Below are positions 11,041 through 21,866 of a stretch of 64,000 nucleotides of DNA, piece after piece (position 1 is the first letter of the stretch; each line of letters starts with the position of its first letter). Position numbers and translations under genes: made by a program. Location: NCBI GenBank assembly GCA_032716605.1, contig JAVRFV010002354.1, positions 124,001 to 188,000 on the forward strand. The letters run 5' to 3'. Source of the stretch: Paralithodes platypus (taxonomy: Eukaryota; Arthropoda; Malacostraca; Decapoda; Lithodidae). The notes beneath the pieces were generated by a model. That model did no database searches and was not told the DNA's origin. It saw only the letters and a list, made by a program, of their open reading frames with translations.

Positions 11041-11890
11041 ACTTTATATTGCTAGTGCGTGAAATGGGGGATCCGGAGTCCGGACCTGCATCATAAACAA
11101 TTGGCTTATTCACATATGCTTAAATATCAATAAATAATATAAATTCTGGAACGGTATAAATGTAAATATTATGAATCCTTTTTATTCAGCTGAATATGTA
11201 GCAGGAAATGTGTGATAAGTTAACTAAACATTTCGAGAATAATTAACTTCCGCAAATATTAAATAGTTACCCATTTAAAATTGAGTTCTTTGACGCGTAT
11301 CTCCTTAAACATAAAAGAAAACGAAGTCGTCTTCCGGCAGTTTATGGCTAACTACACTAATTTTGTACACTAACTTCACACTTGGCTACACACGCACACA
11401 CACACCTTAAAAGACATCATTCCGGGAACGTTTGGGCGTGTAGGCCTACTGAATGGTGATTAAATAATACAGAAGAAAATTACTTTCCATATTGGAAACT
11501 ACAACTACAATTTCATTAATCCACATAGCCTATTCTTTGTCGGACAAATTTCGCCGCATTTTGTTTTTTGTTTTTTTGTAGATTATAAGACATTTCACCT
11601 CATTAGTTTGGCGATTAGAAGACGTTTCGCCTCATCCAGATGTCGATTATTTATGGGGCGATCTATATCGAGCGTACACTTTAGTAAAAATCGGCCTTTA
11701 GTCTGTACTTTTCCTACTGAAAAATGTGCAAATTTAGCTGGCAGGGGAGTTTGGTGGAAGACCTTGACGCAGCTGCCCATTCAAAGTCTGGCTCCGCGCG
11801 TCTTTCAAGAGTCCGTCGCTTCTCCGCGACTTTGATACGTTTGTTCTAAGATTTTATATAATTAATATATTACTAGACTTACCTAACCTA
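11041..11890. other. No gene recognised
   Basis: AT-rich sequence with a short CA-rich stretch near 11388-11404 and open frames under 80 codons at 11595-11835 that show no family features. I see no element boundary. Confidence 0.6.
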
Positions 11891-12130
11891 TAATAATAAT
11901 AATAGTTCTTAAAGCTAGTGCATGCTAAGCCAGCTAAGGATAGCCCAATAAGGCCGATTATGCGTATTTCCATTGGGGTCCGGTACTACTACCCCATCCC
12001 CTTACTCATGAGGGACGGTAACGACTCAGCTAGTGCTTGTGAAAAAACTTTACTGCGCCGAGCGTGGGCACGATCCTGGGACCTTCTGGGTGGAAGTCCA
12101 AGACGCTAGTCACTACACCACCGAGCCTAA
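11891..12130 (-). mobile_element. tRNA-derived SINE with LINE F-like 3' end
   Basis: Minus-strand SINE. Its head (about 12060-12130) has an A-box-like TGGTGTAGTGACTAGCG and a B-box-like GGATCGTGCCC. The 3' part shares about 55 bp with the end of LINE F at 42290-42350 (CCAATGGAAATA, GGCCTTATTGGGCTATCCTT), and it ends in a TTA-repeat tail at 11891-11903, the same tail type as LINE F. This fits a SINE copied by the LINE F machinery. Confidence 0.65.
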
Positions 12131-12637
12131 CCTGATTTTGTATATTTATGTATGTATGTATGTATATACTCAGGCACATACCCCGGCCATAGCTGGGATT
12201 GGCCGACTCAAGACAGAGCCCCCCCAAAAAAAAAAGGAAAAGTGGGGAATGGGCCTGAGTAAATACATACAGTACATACAGAATAGGAGATCTGTGGTAA
12301 ACCACCTAGGTCAAGGTTGGTTCTCCTGACTGCTTGCTGGAGATTTGAAGACCATCTACTTCTCACTAGGGATCCAAGGAGATATTTCATGAAAAAATTT
12401 AACATTTCTGACAAATTCACCAGCTATACCGGAGGAGATTCTAACCAACATCATTCAGATGAGTGTCCAGGGCGTTACCTCTGCTCCACTCTGGCTTATA
12501 AAGATATCAGAACTGCATTAGATCTTAATCCCTCCAACTCGGCGGTCTTCTTATGCTTCATTCTTACAGTTTCTTACAGATCTTCTGGAAAAAGGCAAAC
12601 TAGGCCTGTGTATTCAGCTCAGTACCAGTACTTGCAC
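12131..12637. other. Short ATGT microsatellite, otherwise no gene
   Basis: An ATGT repeat lies near 12147-12170 and an A-rich stretch at 12228-12240. The remaining sequence has short open frames on both strands with no recognisable domain. Confidence 0.6.
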
Positions 12638-12674
12638 TTACCTTAGGTTACCTTAGGTTGTGTTCGCCACTCTC

Positions 12675-12980
12675 CTAGCAGCACCGAGGAGCGCGTCGCC
12701 CCTCGTTGTGGGTTGTGATTTGGTGCAGCAGACTGTTTGAAGAGACAGCCCGCTCCCTTGCTAACATGGGCTCGTCTGGCACTTTTTGCAGTTCGACATC
12801 GAGGGCTCTCTTGAAGTTGTCTAAAGAGATGCCCCTCATGTCTCTTACTCGCCGTGGGAGTTTGTTGAAGAGACGTGGGCCTCTGTGTGATAACCAGCCC
12901 TCTCGCAGAGAGCCCATAGCACCCCTGTTATTCATCCGGGGGATATTGCATTCCCAGCCTCTCCTATCACTGAATTTCAT
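12675..12980 (-). pseudogene. LINE B ORF2 C-terminal region
   Basis: A 101-codon frame with the features of a LINE C-terminal domain (SHRGPRLFNKLPRRVRD, then SLDNFKRALDVELQKVPDEP). It ends in a stop about 40 bp before the element's tail. It is in a different frame from the RT at 13325-13993; 12981-13324 contains the missing link with stops and frameshifts. Confidence 0.65.
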
Positions 12981-13324
12981 GACTATCGGAGTATGTAGGT
13001 TTGGTACTAAACCCTCTGCGATTTTCCACGTGTATATTATTAGGTAACGTTCTCTTCTACGTTCCAGCGAGTACAGGTTCAGTGCTCTTAAACTATCCCA
13101 ATAGTGTAGCTGTTTTACCGAACTTATATGCGAAGTGAAATTTCTTTGTACACTCTAAGTCATTTATTTCACCTGCTTTGTATGGGGATGTTAATACGCT
13201 ACAGTATTCAAGCCGCGGTAGCACTAGAGATTTGAAGAGCGTTATCATAGGTAATTCACCGCGTGTTTTAAATGTACGCAGAATCCAACCCGTTAAACGT
13301 TTCGTAGCCGCAACTTTGACCTGG

Positions 13325-13993
13325 TTATGTTCTTTGAAACATATTTTCAGACATTAACACCCCAAGGTCTTTCACAATGTCTTTCCGTTCTATTATGTGG
13401 TTAGATTCTGTTAGGTAGTTTGTGACCACTTTAACGCCATTATTTTCTCCGTACCTTATTAATTGGAATTTTTCTTCATTGAATTGCATGTTGTTTTCCC
13501 TGGTCCACTGGAACACTACATTTATGTCTTCCTGCAGCTGGCCCGTGTCCTCTTGTGTGTTTACTATCTTGCTTAGTTTTGTGTAATCCGCAAAAGACGA
13601 CACCGTACTGTGTCTTGTGTTGGTATCTATGTCGCAAATTAGAATGAGGAACAGAAGGGGTGCTAGCACTGTTCCTTGGGGCACTGAGCTTTTTACATCC
13701 GAAGGCTCTGATGTGACTTGGTTTACTGCTACTGATTGTTTCCGGTTTACGAGGAAATTATATATCCACCGTCCGATTTTCCCCGTTATACCTTTTGCTT
13801 TTAATTTGTGGGCTATTATACCATGGTCACATTTATCAAATGCCTTAGCAAAATCGGTGTAGATGACATCAACATTTTTCTTTTCTTCTAGCGCTTTAAG
13901 AATTTTGTCATAATGTTCCAAAAGTTGTGAGAGACATGATCTTCCCGCTCTGAACCCATGTTGACCGGTGTTGTGTAGTTCATTTGCCTCCAT
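13325..13993 (-). pseudogene. LINE B reverse transcriptase core
   Basis: 222 codons with RT blocks QHGFRAGRSCLSQLLEHYD, VIYTDFAKAFDKCDHG, SSVPQGTVLAPLLFL and FADYTKL. The last block should read F/YADD; here the second catalytic Asp is Tyr, so polymerase activity should be lost. The frame also breaks at about 13993 relative to the upstream part (14012-14390). The intact relative at 63563-64000 supports the family assignment. Confidence 0.75.
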
Positions 13994-14011
13994 GAAAGCT
14001 GAGATTTTGCT

Positions 14012-15079
14012 TCACAGGACTCGCTCGAAAACTTTAATGATGTGGGAGGTTAGAGCTACCGGGCGGTAGTTTTTTGGTAGTGCTTTACTCCCTCCTTTAT
14101 GCAGTGGGGCAATTATTGCGTTGTTTAAGCTATCTGGTATTTCACCAGTGTCTAGACTCCTTCTCCACATTATAGCCTGGGGTTTTGAGAGGTTTGCCTT
14201 ACATTTCTTCATTAGGATCGAATTCCATGAGTCAGGGCCTGGTGCCGAGTGGGATGGCATGTTGGAAATGGCCTCTTCTATGTCTTTTGGACCGAAATCA
14301 ATATCCAGCATCTGCGCAGCACTGCTGCGGTCGTTCACGGTGTTGGCGGCGGCGGTAGCAGACGCAACATTTTTACTATTCTGTATTTTTGCTTTATAAT
14401 CAAACTTCAAATCTTGTCTTCCCCATGCTTTATCAAGATTACTTTCAAACTTCCTTATTGATTCGGAATCGACTACATACTGGGGCAGTGCGTTCCACTC
14501 ATTTACCACTCTATCACAAAACGAATTCTTTGCCTTTTCAAGCCTATTTCTTTCTTTGTAAATTTTCTTAGAGTGTCCTCTCGTTCTTGTTCCCTCCCGC
14601 ATCAAGAAGATACCTTCACACACGTCCTCATCATACTTTCCTGACACTATCTTAAAAGTCTCTATCATATCCCCTCTCTTTCTCCTATATGCCAGTGTCG
14701 GAAGCCCCAGTGTCCTCAACCTCTGCTCATAGCCCGCGTTCTTCAACGTTGGTACTAGCTTGCTAGCTCTCCTCTGCACTTTCTCCACTGCTTCTATATC
14801 CTTTACCATATATGGAGCCCACACCTGGTTCGCATATTGCAGGTGCGGCCTAACAAGCGCTGTATAGAGATTCCTGAAGATTTCTTCGTCAAGTGACACA
14901 AATGTCCTCCTTATCAGCCCTACAATTCTATTGGCTTTGCTTATCTTTTCCGCTAAATGTTCTGAGAAATTTAACTTATTGTCTATCACTACTCCTATAT
15001 CCTTTTCTGCATTCACTTCCTCCATCGCTTCATACATACTGTATCCTACCTTGTCTATCTTGCTTGTCCCAATCCGCAT
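14012..15079 (-). pseudogene. Chimeric ORF: LINE A C-terminus fused to LINE B RT start
   Basis: A single 355-codon open frame joins two different LINEs. Residues 1 to about 225 are the LINE A C-terminal domain (NLYTALVRPHLQYANQVWAP, VEKVQRRASKL, VVNEWNALPQYVV). From about residue 250 the frame carries the pre-RT and first RT block of LINE B (MPSHSAPGPDSWN, ALPKNYRPVALTSHI). The junction lies near 14400. The fusion stays open across the join but lacks the catalytic RT parts of LINE A, so I treat it as a by-product of one LINE inserting next to or into the other. Confidence 0.65.
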
Positions 15080-15440
15080 GTACTTGCATTTTTTTTGGAT
15101 GAAAAGGCATTAACCAATGTTCAGACCATCCCTTCATGCCCTCCACATCTCCTTGAAGCAAACCCACATCTTCCTTACTCCTCACTCTTCTATACAGCTT
15201 TGTGTCATCTGCATACTGGTATATCTCACTTCCATTAGTTATAACTTCAGGTAAGTCGTTGATAAATATAACGAACAGTAGTGGTCCCAACACAGATCCC
15301 TGATGTACCCCACTTGTAATTTCCCTCCACCCCGAGCCTATTCAATTCACCAGAACCCTCTGTCTCCGATTTTTTAGGAAGGCTTCTATCCACTTCACAC
15401 ATTTCTCCCCTATATTATAGCTTCTAACTTTCTCTATTAA
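15030..15440 (-). pseudogene. LINE A RT, second half
   Basis: Contains GSVLGPLLFVIFINDL preceded by VHQ in place of the usual VPQ, and YQYADDTKLYRR with both catalytic Asp residues. One in-frame stop lies in the thumb-side block at about 15340, and the frame shifts before the C-terminal domain near 15090. Removing the insertion at 15441-16069 would bring it into frame with 16070-16783. Confidence 0.7.
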
Positions 15441-16065
15441 CCTCTGAAGTGCGCATGGGGGTAATTGGAAACGTCCCCCTGTGCTGACGTATTTGAGGTG
15501 TTTCCGTCACTAAAATATTCATTGTGCCATTAATAGCATTAATACTTATCCATATGCGCCTATTATGGGTTGATTATAAAGGTATTAACCTGAAACAACA
15601 ATAAAACGAGTGAAAACAGCGTTTGGATGGTCAAAATCGGAGATATAGCCCGCGAGTTATATAATGTATGGGTGAGGCAACTCGCTTTCCCGCCAATTTC
15701 CCCCAAGGCCACTGAGACACAGTCGATCGATACTCTCTCTCTCTCTCTCTTGCACTCGCTTGCCATCAGTGATGACAACACCCTGCTTGCAACTCGCTAA
15801 TGTTAGCACGAAAATATACCTCAGAATAAGGGAATAACAGGGAAAATAGGTAATAACTGAAGGAGAGGAGGAAAGTGGGGAAGGAGGGGAGGTAGAGGAC
15901 TGAGATTTTGCATGGCCCAGGGGCCAAACAAAAATAAAAAAATAAAAAATTTAATTTTTTTTTTTTTTTTCGATGTCAAAAGTTGATTTTTTTTTTCACT
16001 CACTCATAAGAGTCTCCCCGCAGTGCGCCGGGGGAACTCTTATGAGTCTCCCCGCAGCTCCCGGG
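15441..16065. mobile_element. piggyBac-like non-autonomous insertion, 625 bp
   Basis: Flanked by TTAA on both sides (15437-15440 and 16066-16069). The ends start CCTCTGAAGTGCG and, inverted, CCCGGGAGCTGCG, which match only partly. The right end carries two copies of an ACTCATAAGAGT-containing segment of about 34 bp. It has no transposase ORF; a CT run and a T run lie inside. Deleting the insert and one TTAA restores the LINE A reading frame across the site. Confidence 0.7.
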
Positions 16066-16069
16066 TTAA

Positions 16070-16783
16070 CCTTTTATGTGGGACCTTATCGAAGGCCTTC
16101 ATAAAATCGCAATATAGGCCTACCACATCTATAACATCACCATCCTCCAGAATTTGCATCCAATCATCTACCACCTTAATTAGCTGTAGTGCCGTCGACC
16201 TCCCCGGCAAGAATCCGAACTGTCTCCCACTGAAAAGTTGGTTTGATTTCATATGCTCCATTATTCCTTCTCTAATTACCGTTTCCATTAGTTTACACAC
16301 AACACTTGTCAAACTGACTGGTCTATAATTTCCTGGGTCATTTATCTTTCCCTTCTTAAATATAGCTGTTATGTTCGCCTCTCTCCAGTCCATCGGGATT
16401 TGTCCTGTATTAAAAGATACCTCAAATAAAAAATTTAATGGCTCTACTAACATCTCACCTCCTTCCTTTATGATTCTTGGATGTATCACATCCGGTCCCG
16501 GGGACTTACTTCTGTTCATTTTTTCTATAGCCCTTCTTATTCTAGCATGGGAAAACTCTATTAGTTCTAGTGCCGGTGCCTGTTTGATGGGAATAGTAGG
16601 CACTGCATCATCCGACTCCACTGTTAGTACCTCCCCAAAGTATTTCCCCAGCACCCCTGCTTTCTCCTTATCAGTTTCTGCTCTATTCCTATCATCCAAG
16701 TCTCCTATCAGTTCTGGGATCCCTACTCTTCTTGTTAACTTTTCCTGAATGTACTTCCAGAATATTTTTGGATTATCCTTCAC
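16070..16783 (-). pseudogene. LINE A RT, first half
   Basis: Includes the post-endonuclease linker, KSPGPDVIHPRII, NDPGNYRPVSLTSVVCKLME, FGFLPGRSTALQLIK and CDFMKAFDKVPHKRL with the first catalytic Asp. The reading frame stops only because it runs into the TTAA-flanked insertion. Confidence 0.75.
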
Positions 16784-17515
16784 GTTTCTTGCAATCTCTC
16801 TCTCTCTCCTTCACCCCCCTCCTTGTCTCCCACCTTATTTTATTGTTTATTTGTCTACGTTCCAAATCCACTTCTTTAGCTTCTATACTAGACCCCCTGT
16901 TCTTTTTTAACACTTTTAGTCTATCCCACAATCGTTTCTTTCTTCTTATCAATGTCCAAAACTTTCTTTTCATTGGTAATTCTGGGTTCGTTCTTTTACT
17001 CAATTTTGTTTTATCCTTATATTCCCTTACTGGTACACATTTGGATATAGCATTCTCCAGTTTGACTCTAATCTTCCTCCACATTCCTTCAGCGTCTTCA
17101 CCGTTCAAGTATTCCCCCCAGTCAATGTCCAAACACCACCTCAGCAGCTCATAATCTGCTCTATCGCAGCTCATAATCTGCTCTATTATACATGTATATT
17201 ATTTTATTGCTACTATTATCCCTCTCTGTTTTAATATTGCAACTAAAACTTATACAGGCATGGTCACTACGACCTATAGGGCTATCCACATTGACATGTT
17301 CCACTATATCCTCCTCATTGCTAAATATCAAATCAAGTACACTCCCCTGCATCCCATCTCTATATCTTGTCATCTCTGTAATATGTTGCGTTAAAAAACA
17401 ATCTCTCACTTTCTCTATAAACTTGTTTTCCAGGCTACACTGTCCCGCTGGAGTAGTACAATTTGCCCAGTTGATCCTTGGCAAATTGAAATCTCCAATC
17501 AAAATCTTATATTTG
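16773..17515 (-). pseudogene. LINE A endonuclease C-terminus and linker
   Basis: Two overlapping frames. 17161-17515 has APE-type endonuclease motifs: IGDFNLPRINW (Asp-x-Asn), SVLDLIFSN and GRSDHACIS (the Ser-Asp-His catalytic end). 16773-17174 is the basic linker. A short duplication of the YNRADYEL coding sequence occurs at their junction (17150-17180). The N-terminal half of the endonuclease is absent because of the BEL-A insertion. Confidence 0.7.
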
Positions 17516-18011
17516 TGTGAGAATTCGATAGTAAACAAAGTGGAATTTACCTATAAACTCACAAGAGTTAACTTACTTTTATTGGTTGATAGGGATAGAT
17601 AGCTCAATGATAGTGGTAGGAATAGACGGAAGATATAGTGGCCACTAAGAAATAAGAATTAGGATGACTTAGCAGGAAACAGGTGGTTGTATTGGAGCGG
17701 CTAGAAGGAGATGTTCTTGAGGTCGTAGCGAAGGCGATTCTGAGGTTTGTGGCGATGAACCCGCCAGTTCCGAGAATGACGCATGCGCAGTTATATTCCA
17801 CCAATGCGTCATTTAACTAACTAAAAGGATATACCGGATTGATTATAATGATAACCCGATACAGTTATGGATAATAAACCCATATAAACTTAATACGAAA
17901 TAGTATATATCTTTTATATAGATATATAACTTAACCTAATACTGGCGCCTAATTTGAACTTCCAGTATGTTTACTTAACCTAAACTGTCGAGTTACTTAA
18001 GAGTCTCGACA
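17516..18011 (-). mobile_element. BEL-A 3' LTR (LTR1), 496 bp
   Basis: On the sense (minus) strand it runs from TGTCGAGACTC to TTCTCACA, with canonical TG/CA ends. Immediately upstream in sense is a purine-rich tract TGGTGGTGGGAATA (plus 18012-18025) suited to plus-strand priming. The same LTR recurs, interrupted, at 34309-38243. The left flank (ATTTG, 17511-17515) is LINE A sequence. Confidence 0.85.
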
Positions 18012-18057
18012 TATTCCCACCACCAATATATACATTATCTACAATAATCCCGCAGCG

Positions 18058-19630
18058 ATGTTAGATCTCCATAGCTGTGAAGAGCTAACAGCGGCTCGGC
18101 GAAGAGGTAATCTTTCAACAGGATCATTACTGGCAGATGGTCCAGCGACCGCTGGTGACATTAGGGGTGGAGTCGTGAGAGCTAACACCATCACCAGTGA
18201 CCGCCGGTTGAGGGATCGAAATGCTTTCGATTTCCTGTTCCAATGGATACAACTTGACGATGGGTCGAGTGGTCAGGCCAGTCTTTGTTCTAATCTGGAC
18301 CACTCTAACCAGATCATCTCGTCCGGGATAGAGTCTAACTACCCTACCAAGTTTCCAAAGGACACACGTCATGTATAAGCACGATGTCATTTATCTTTGG
18401 CCATACACTGCTTGATGAGCCTCTTTTATTCTTATAGGCTTCTCGTAGTGATACCAAGTATTCATTAGACCAAGGCCTCCATAGGTCCCGGATCAATTTA
18501 TTGATGTAATTGTACCTGCTGTGTATCGCTGCTTTACTATCGTAACTAGGATCCTGCAGCTCATCTAGCTGAATTAGGTCCTTTGGGAAGTCACAAAGTT
18601 TACGACCTTTAACCAGCATGGATGGGGTAATAGGGCAAGGGTCCTCCAGATCACCCGAGACATATGTTAAAGGGCGATCATTCACGGTAGCCTCCAGCTC
18701 CAATAGGACAGTAGTTAGTTCCTCAAAGGAGACTAGAGCACGACCTAGTACCTTTTTAAGCCCAGCCTTCACCATACCTATGGCTCTCTCCCAAATAGCC
18801 CCGAACCAAGGCGCACGTGCTGGGATAAAACGCCATTCACATCGGATTTCGGCAAGATGAGCCTGAAGACTGGGATCGCTTTGGATGTCTTCCAAGTGTC
18901 TGGAAGCTCCCACAAATGTAGCAGCATTGTCGCTTAACATTATCTGCGGAAATCCCTGCCTACTACAAAATCTCCGGAACGCATGGATAAAGCAGTCACA
19001 GGTCATATTGCTAACTACTTCAATGTGGATAGCTCTTGTAGTAGCGCACGTAAATAAAAGCATATAAGCCTTGTTGTGTGAGCCCTGGACAGGAATTGTT
19101 CCTTTATAATCAACCCCCGTGACCTCGAAGGGATCTCTAGGAGTAGTCCTGATGTCTGGTAGAGGAGGTACTCTAGCTTTCGCGTAGGTATTACCCTGTA
19201 TTTTACGACAGGTTATACAGTTACTGGTCACTTGTTTTACCGCTTGTCTTATCTTAGGAATCCACCACCTTTGCCGCATATATGCGACCACGTGATTAAC
19301 TCCATAGTGACAACAGACGCGATGACACATATTGATGAGCATGGTAGTGAAAGGATGTTTGGAAGGCAGTAGTATCGGATATTTCATTGAATCCGGAAGA
19401 GCCGCTAACTTCAATCTGCCTTCACATACAATTAATCCTCCTTTCATGACAAGTCCTAATTGGTTTACCAAATGATTGCGAGTACCCTTGTCACCAGACA
19501 GCATCTCGTACTCCTTTGGGAAGCATTCCTGCTGGCATCTTTGAGCTATAATCTTTTCTGCTACTTTTAGCTCCTTTATGCTGAGGAGGGCACTGTCTGT
19601 GGGAGACGTCCCTTTAATTTTTGCCTTCAA
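18058..19630 (-). pseudogene. BEL-A copy 1 integrase
   Basis: Reads as a BEL/Pao integrase. The N-terminal zinc-binding region includes CHRVCCHYGVNHVVAYMRQ, RQRWWIPKIRQ and CITCRKIQ. The catalytic core has Asp in VTGVDYKG, Asp in MLSDNAATFVG and Glu in FGAIWERAIG. The C-terminal DUF5641-like domain contains the LVKGRKL and RDLWRPWSNEYL blocks. Relative to copy 2, about 10 bp are missing near 18366, which shifts the frame in the C-terminal domain (18127-18390 continues it in another frame). Function would be joining of cDNA to host DNA; this copy is probably inactive. Confidence 0.85.
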
Positions 19631-19659
19631 ATTATTCTTGTATCGAATAGTCCATGCAA

Positions 19660-20405
19660 CTACCCGAATGAAATTATCATAACTGCCATATTTTTCCCAG
19701 TTCCATAACCGTTTGTCCTGTTCTCATTAGTCCCAATGACATGGCTAGTTACATTTTGCGTTGGGTCATCTGGTAATATGTCTTCTGGCCACTCGTCTTT
19801 GTTTCGGAGCCACATGGGCCCCTCCCACCAAAACGCAGAAGATTTCAGATGTTTTGCCGAAACACCTCTAGACAGTAAGTGACTAAGGTTTTCTTTAGAG
19901 GACACGTACCGGAATTCTACAGTCGGAAGAAGGGATTTGATTTCGTCAACACGGTTTGCGACATACACTGGAAGCTTCTTCATACTACGTAACCAATGCA
20001 ATGTGACCTGGCTGTCGCACCATAATACAATTTTGTTGACTTTTACAATTTTATGATAAGCTTCCTCCACAAATTTGATTATTGATTAATCTGGCGGCTA
20101 GCAAAGCAACAGTTAGCTCTAGTCTTGGTATTGTTATGGATCTTATGGGAGCGACCTTTGCTTTAGCGATGACCAGACAACTATGTTCCGGGCTCACAAA
20201 ATATATTGCAGTGCCATAGGCGACACCACTTGCATCGCAAAACGCATGAAGTTCCACCGAATCAGCATATACCGTCCTCCGAGGATAAGTAAAGTCACAG
20301 CAGAGGTGCAGGTCCTTGGTAACTGTAGACCATTCGGTAGCGCAGTCGTCAGGTAGTGGATCATCCCAATCTAGTTTCAGTCTCCATAATTGCGGTAAGA
20401 AAATT
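19660..20405 (-). pseudogene. BEL-A copy 1 RNase H region
   Basis: Two overlapping frames carry the RT connection and the RNase H-like domain: LHAFCDASGVAYGTAIYF, VLWCDSQVTLHWLRS and FRYVSSKENLSHLLSRG. Copy 2 reads SDAS, SDSQ-like and NPSDLL at these points, so some changes here (CDAS, NLSHLL) look like decay. A short ATTGATT insertion near 20080 breaks the frame. The frame is cut at 20405 by SINE-E. Confidence 0.8.
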
Positions 20406-20451
20406 CTGGGCCTTATTGTAATGGGTAGTAGTACCCGAGTGGATCGAACAG

Positions 20452-20931
20452 CCCCAAGGCCCCGAGCAAGGCCAAGGCCATAACTGAGCACCCCTACAGA
20501 ACCCTCCCTGTCGACCACAATAAAGCCTGGGTGACCGAAGCCACTCCATGGCGGGGAGCTGAGGAGGGTGCGGAAACGCCCGGGAAACCAAAGCCCCACC
20601 CAGGGCCCTGTGCCCCTCAGCAATTATGAAGAGAAAGTTGAGGGGCAAAGGAAAAATGTGACGCTTTGGCTTCCAATCTTGGTAGATTGGGAGGTCAATC
20701 CACGGAAGAAGCGCCGTCACTTGAGATCTAGAAAATATATAAGTAAAAGGAACAGTCAGAGTAAGCTATGGGTATGGCAGAGATCGCTCAGTTCTCACTC
20801 TGATAGACCAGCCCATCACCACATGACTAGAACCCAATCCTCTCAGCATCAGCTAGGAAAGGCCCTAGAAAGCCGCCTTTGGCGGGGGGATAGCTCCCCT
20901 ATTTCAACCCCTTTCGGGGTTGGGCACCCGC
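20452..20931 (-). mobile_element. SINE-E, longest copy, 3'-truncated
   Basis: A minus-strand 480-bp insert in the BEL-A RT gene. The body matches 46968-47416 closely. At its 5' end it has about 85 bp more than that copy, with several perfect hairpins (ACCCCGAAAGGGGT, GGGGAGCTATCCCC, GCCAAAGGC, CTAGG...CCTAG). The 3' end stops at CGAACAG and lacks the (AAC)n tail. It is flanked by unusually long direct repeats of 46-47 bp (20406-20451 and 20932-20978). Confidence 0.75.
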
Positions 20932-20978
20932 CTGGGCCTTATTGTAATGGGTAGTAGTACACCGAGTGGATCGAACAG

Positions 20979-21289
20979 TTGCGCCGCCACTCTTAAGCAC
21001 TCTCTATTTGTTGCCTTATTGGTCTCTGGGAGACTAGCGTTGAACGTCAACAGATCAGAGTCAGGTAACCATAAGAGTCCTAATGTCTTCACTCGCTCTT
21101 GACTCTTGGCAGCAACACCATCCAATTGAAGGAGGTCACGTAGTTGAGGACTGTTGGTAGCCCATTCTCTGAGATATAAATGTGCTTGAGACATTATTCT
21201 TTGGGCATCACAGTAACGCTTAATGACAGTCTCTTCATCACTGCCTGTACCCTGGAGGTTGTCAATGTACAAACCTTCCTTAATAGCCT
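20979..21289 (-). pseudogene. BEL-A copy 1 RT, C-terminal half
   Basis: Carries the catalytic box as YIDNLQGTGSDEE (usual retroviral form YxDD; here YIDN), then LYLREWATNSPQLRD and FDPLGVLLPITIR. It is bounded on the left by SINE-E and on the right by the BEL-B LTR at 21290. The other half of the RT lies beyond BEL-B, at 29484-29951. Confidence 0.85.
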
Positions 21290-21837
21290 TATCCTGAATA
21301 TTACTCCCAGGGGGTAGAGGAGAAACGGATATAAAGTAAATGTTCAGACCTGGAAAGATGAAATGGCCTAGGCTATAAATATGATACCGGTCGGCGTTGG
21401 ACTTACGTGTTAAATTGTATATGTAGGCTATCTGTGGTAGTCCCAGTAATATCTATGAAGTACTTCTAGTATTAAAGGAACTTAGCTGTGATGCAAAGAG
21501 TGTAGGTTAGGTGATGGACATGTCGGTAGGTGTAGATCAGTGAAGTTCTGTTGTTATGTGGCAGCAACTGGTGGTTTGTTGTGAACGGGACGAAGTCTCT
21601 GTGTGAAGTGTACTGAGATTCCCTCTTATCGTAACAATATAAATATATTTAAGGGTTCTATATCGCCCCCCGTGATTAAATAATAAGGGAAAATAAACTA
21701 AGATATAATTGGTGCAACCACAGTAATACTTATCCACAAAGATAAATAAAGTAATGCGTATAAACAAAAAAGGAACCAACTGTCGTGAACCCGGGAAATT
21801 CAAACTACGGTATATATACCAGCTAGGATTCACGACA
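21290..21837 (-). mobile_element. BEL-B 3' LTR
   Basis: In sense it runs from TGTCGTGAATCC to TTCAGGATA, a non-canonical 3' end fixed by the AGGCT target duplication. A purine-rich tract GGTGGCGGAGTA (plus 21838-21849) precedes it in sense. Confidence 0.9.
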
Positions 21838-21866
21838 TACTCCGCCACCAGTTATATACAAAGTAT

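Larger units (their letters stand above)
12638..14400 (-). mobile_element. LINE B, 5'-truncated
   Basis: Minus-strand non-LTR retrotransposon. The 3' end at about 12638 carries a short tandem tail (CCTAAGGTAA repeated). The RT lies at 13325-14390 and the C-terminus at 12675-12980. The same family reappears at 63563-64000 on the plus strand. The 5' end is fused in frame to the C-terminal part of LINE A near 14400. Confidence 0.75.
14400..17515 (-). mobile_element. LINE A (CR1/Jockey group), interrupted
   Basis: Minus-strand LINE with, in order, the endonuclease C-terminus (17161-17510), linker (16773-17174), first RT half (16070-16783), second RT half (15030-15440) and C-terminal domain (to about 14400). 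It is broken by a 625-bp TTAA-flanked insertion (15441-16065) and by frameshifts. Its 5' part is cut off where the BEL-A LTR begins at 17516. Confidence 0.8.

Noticed and set aside
17604..17804. Small ORF within BEL-A LTR1
   Set aside because: It lies wholly in the LTR, is not conserved in frame in LTR2 because of the insertion, and has no recognisable domain.
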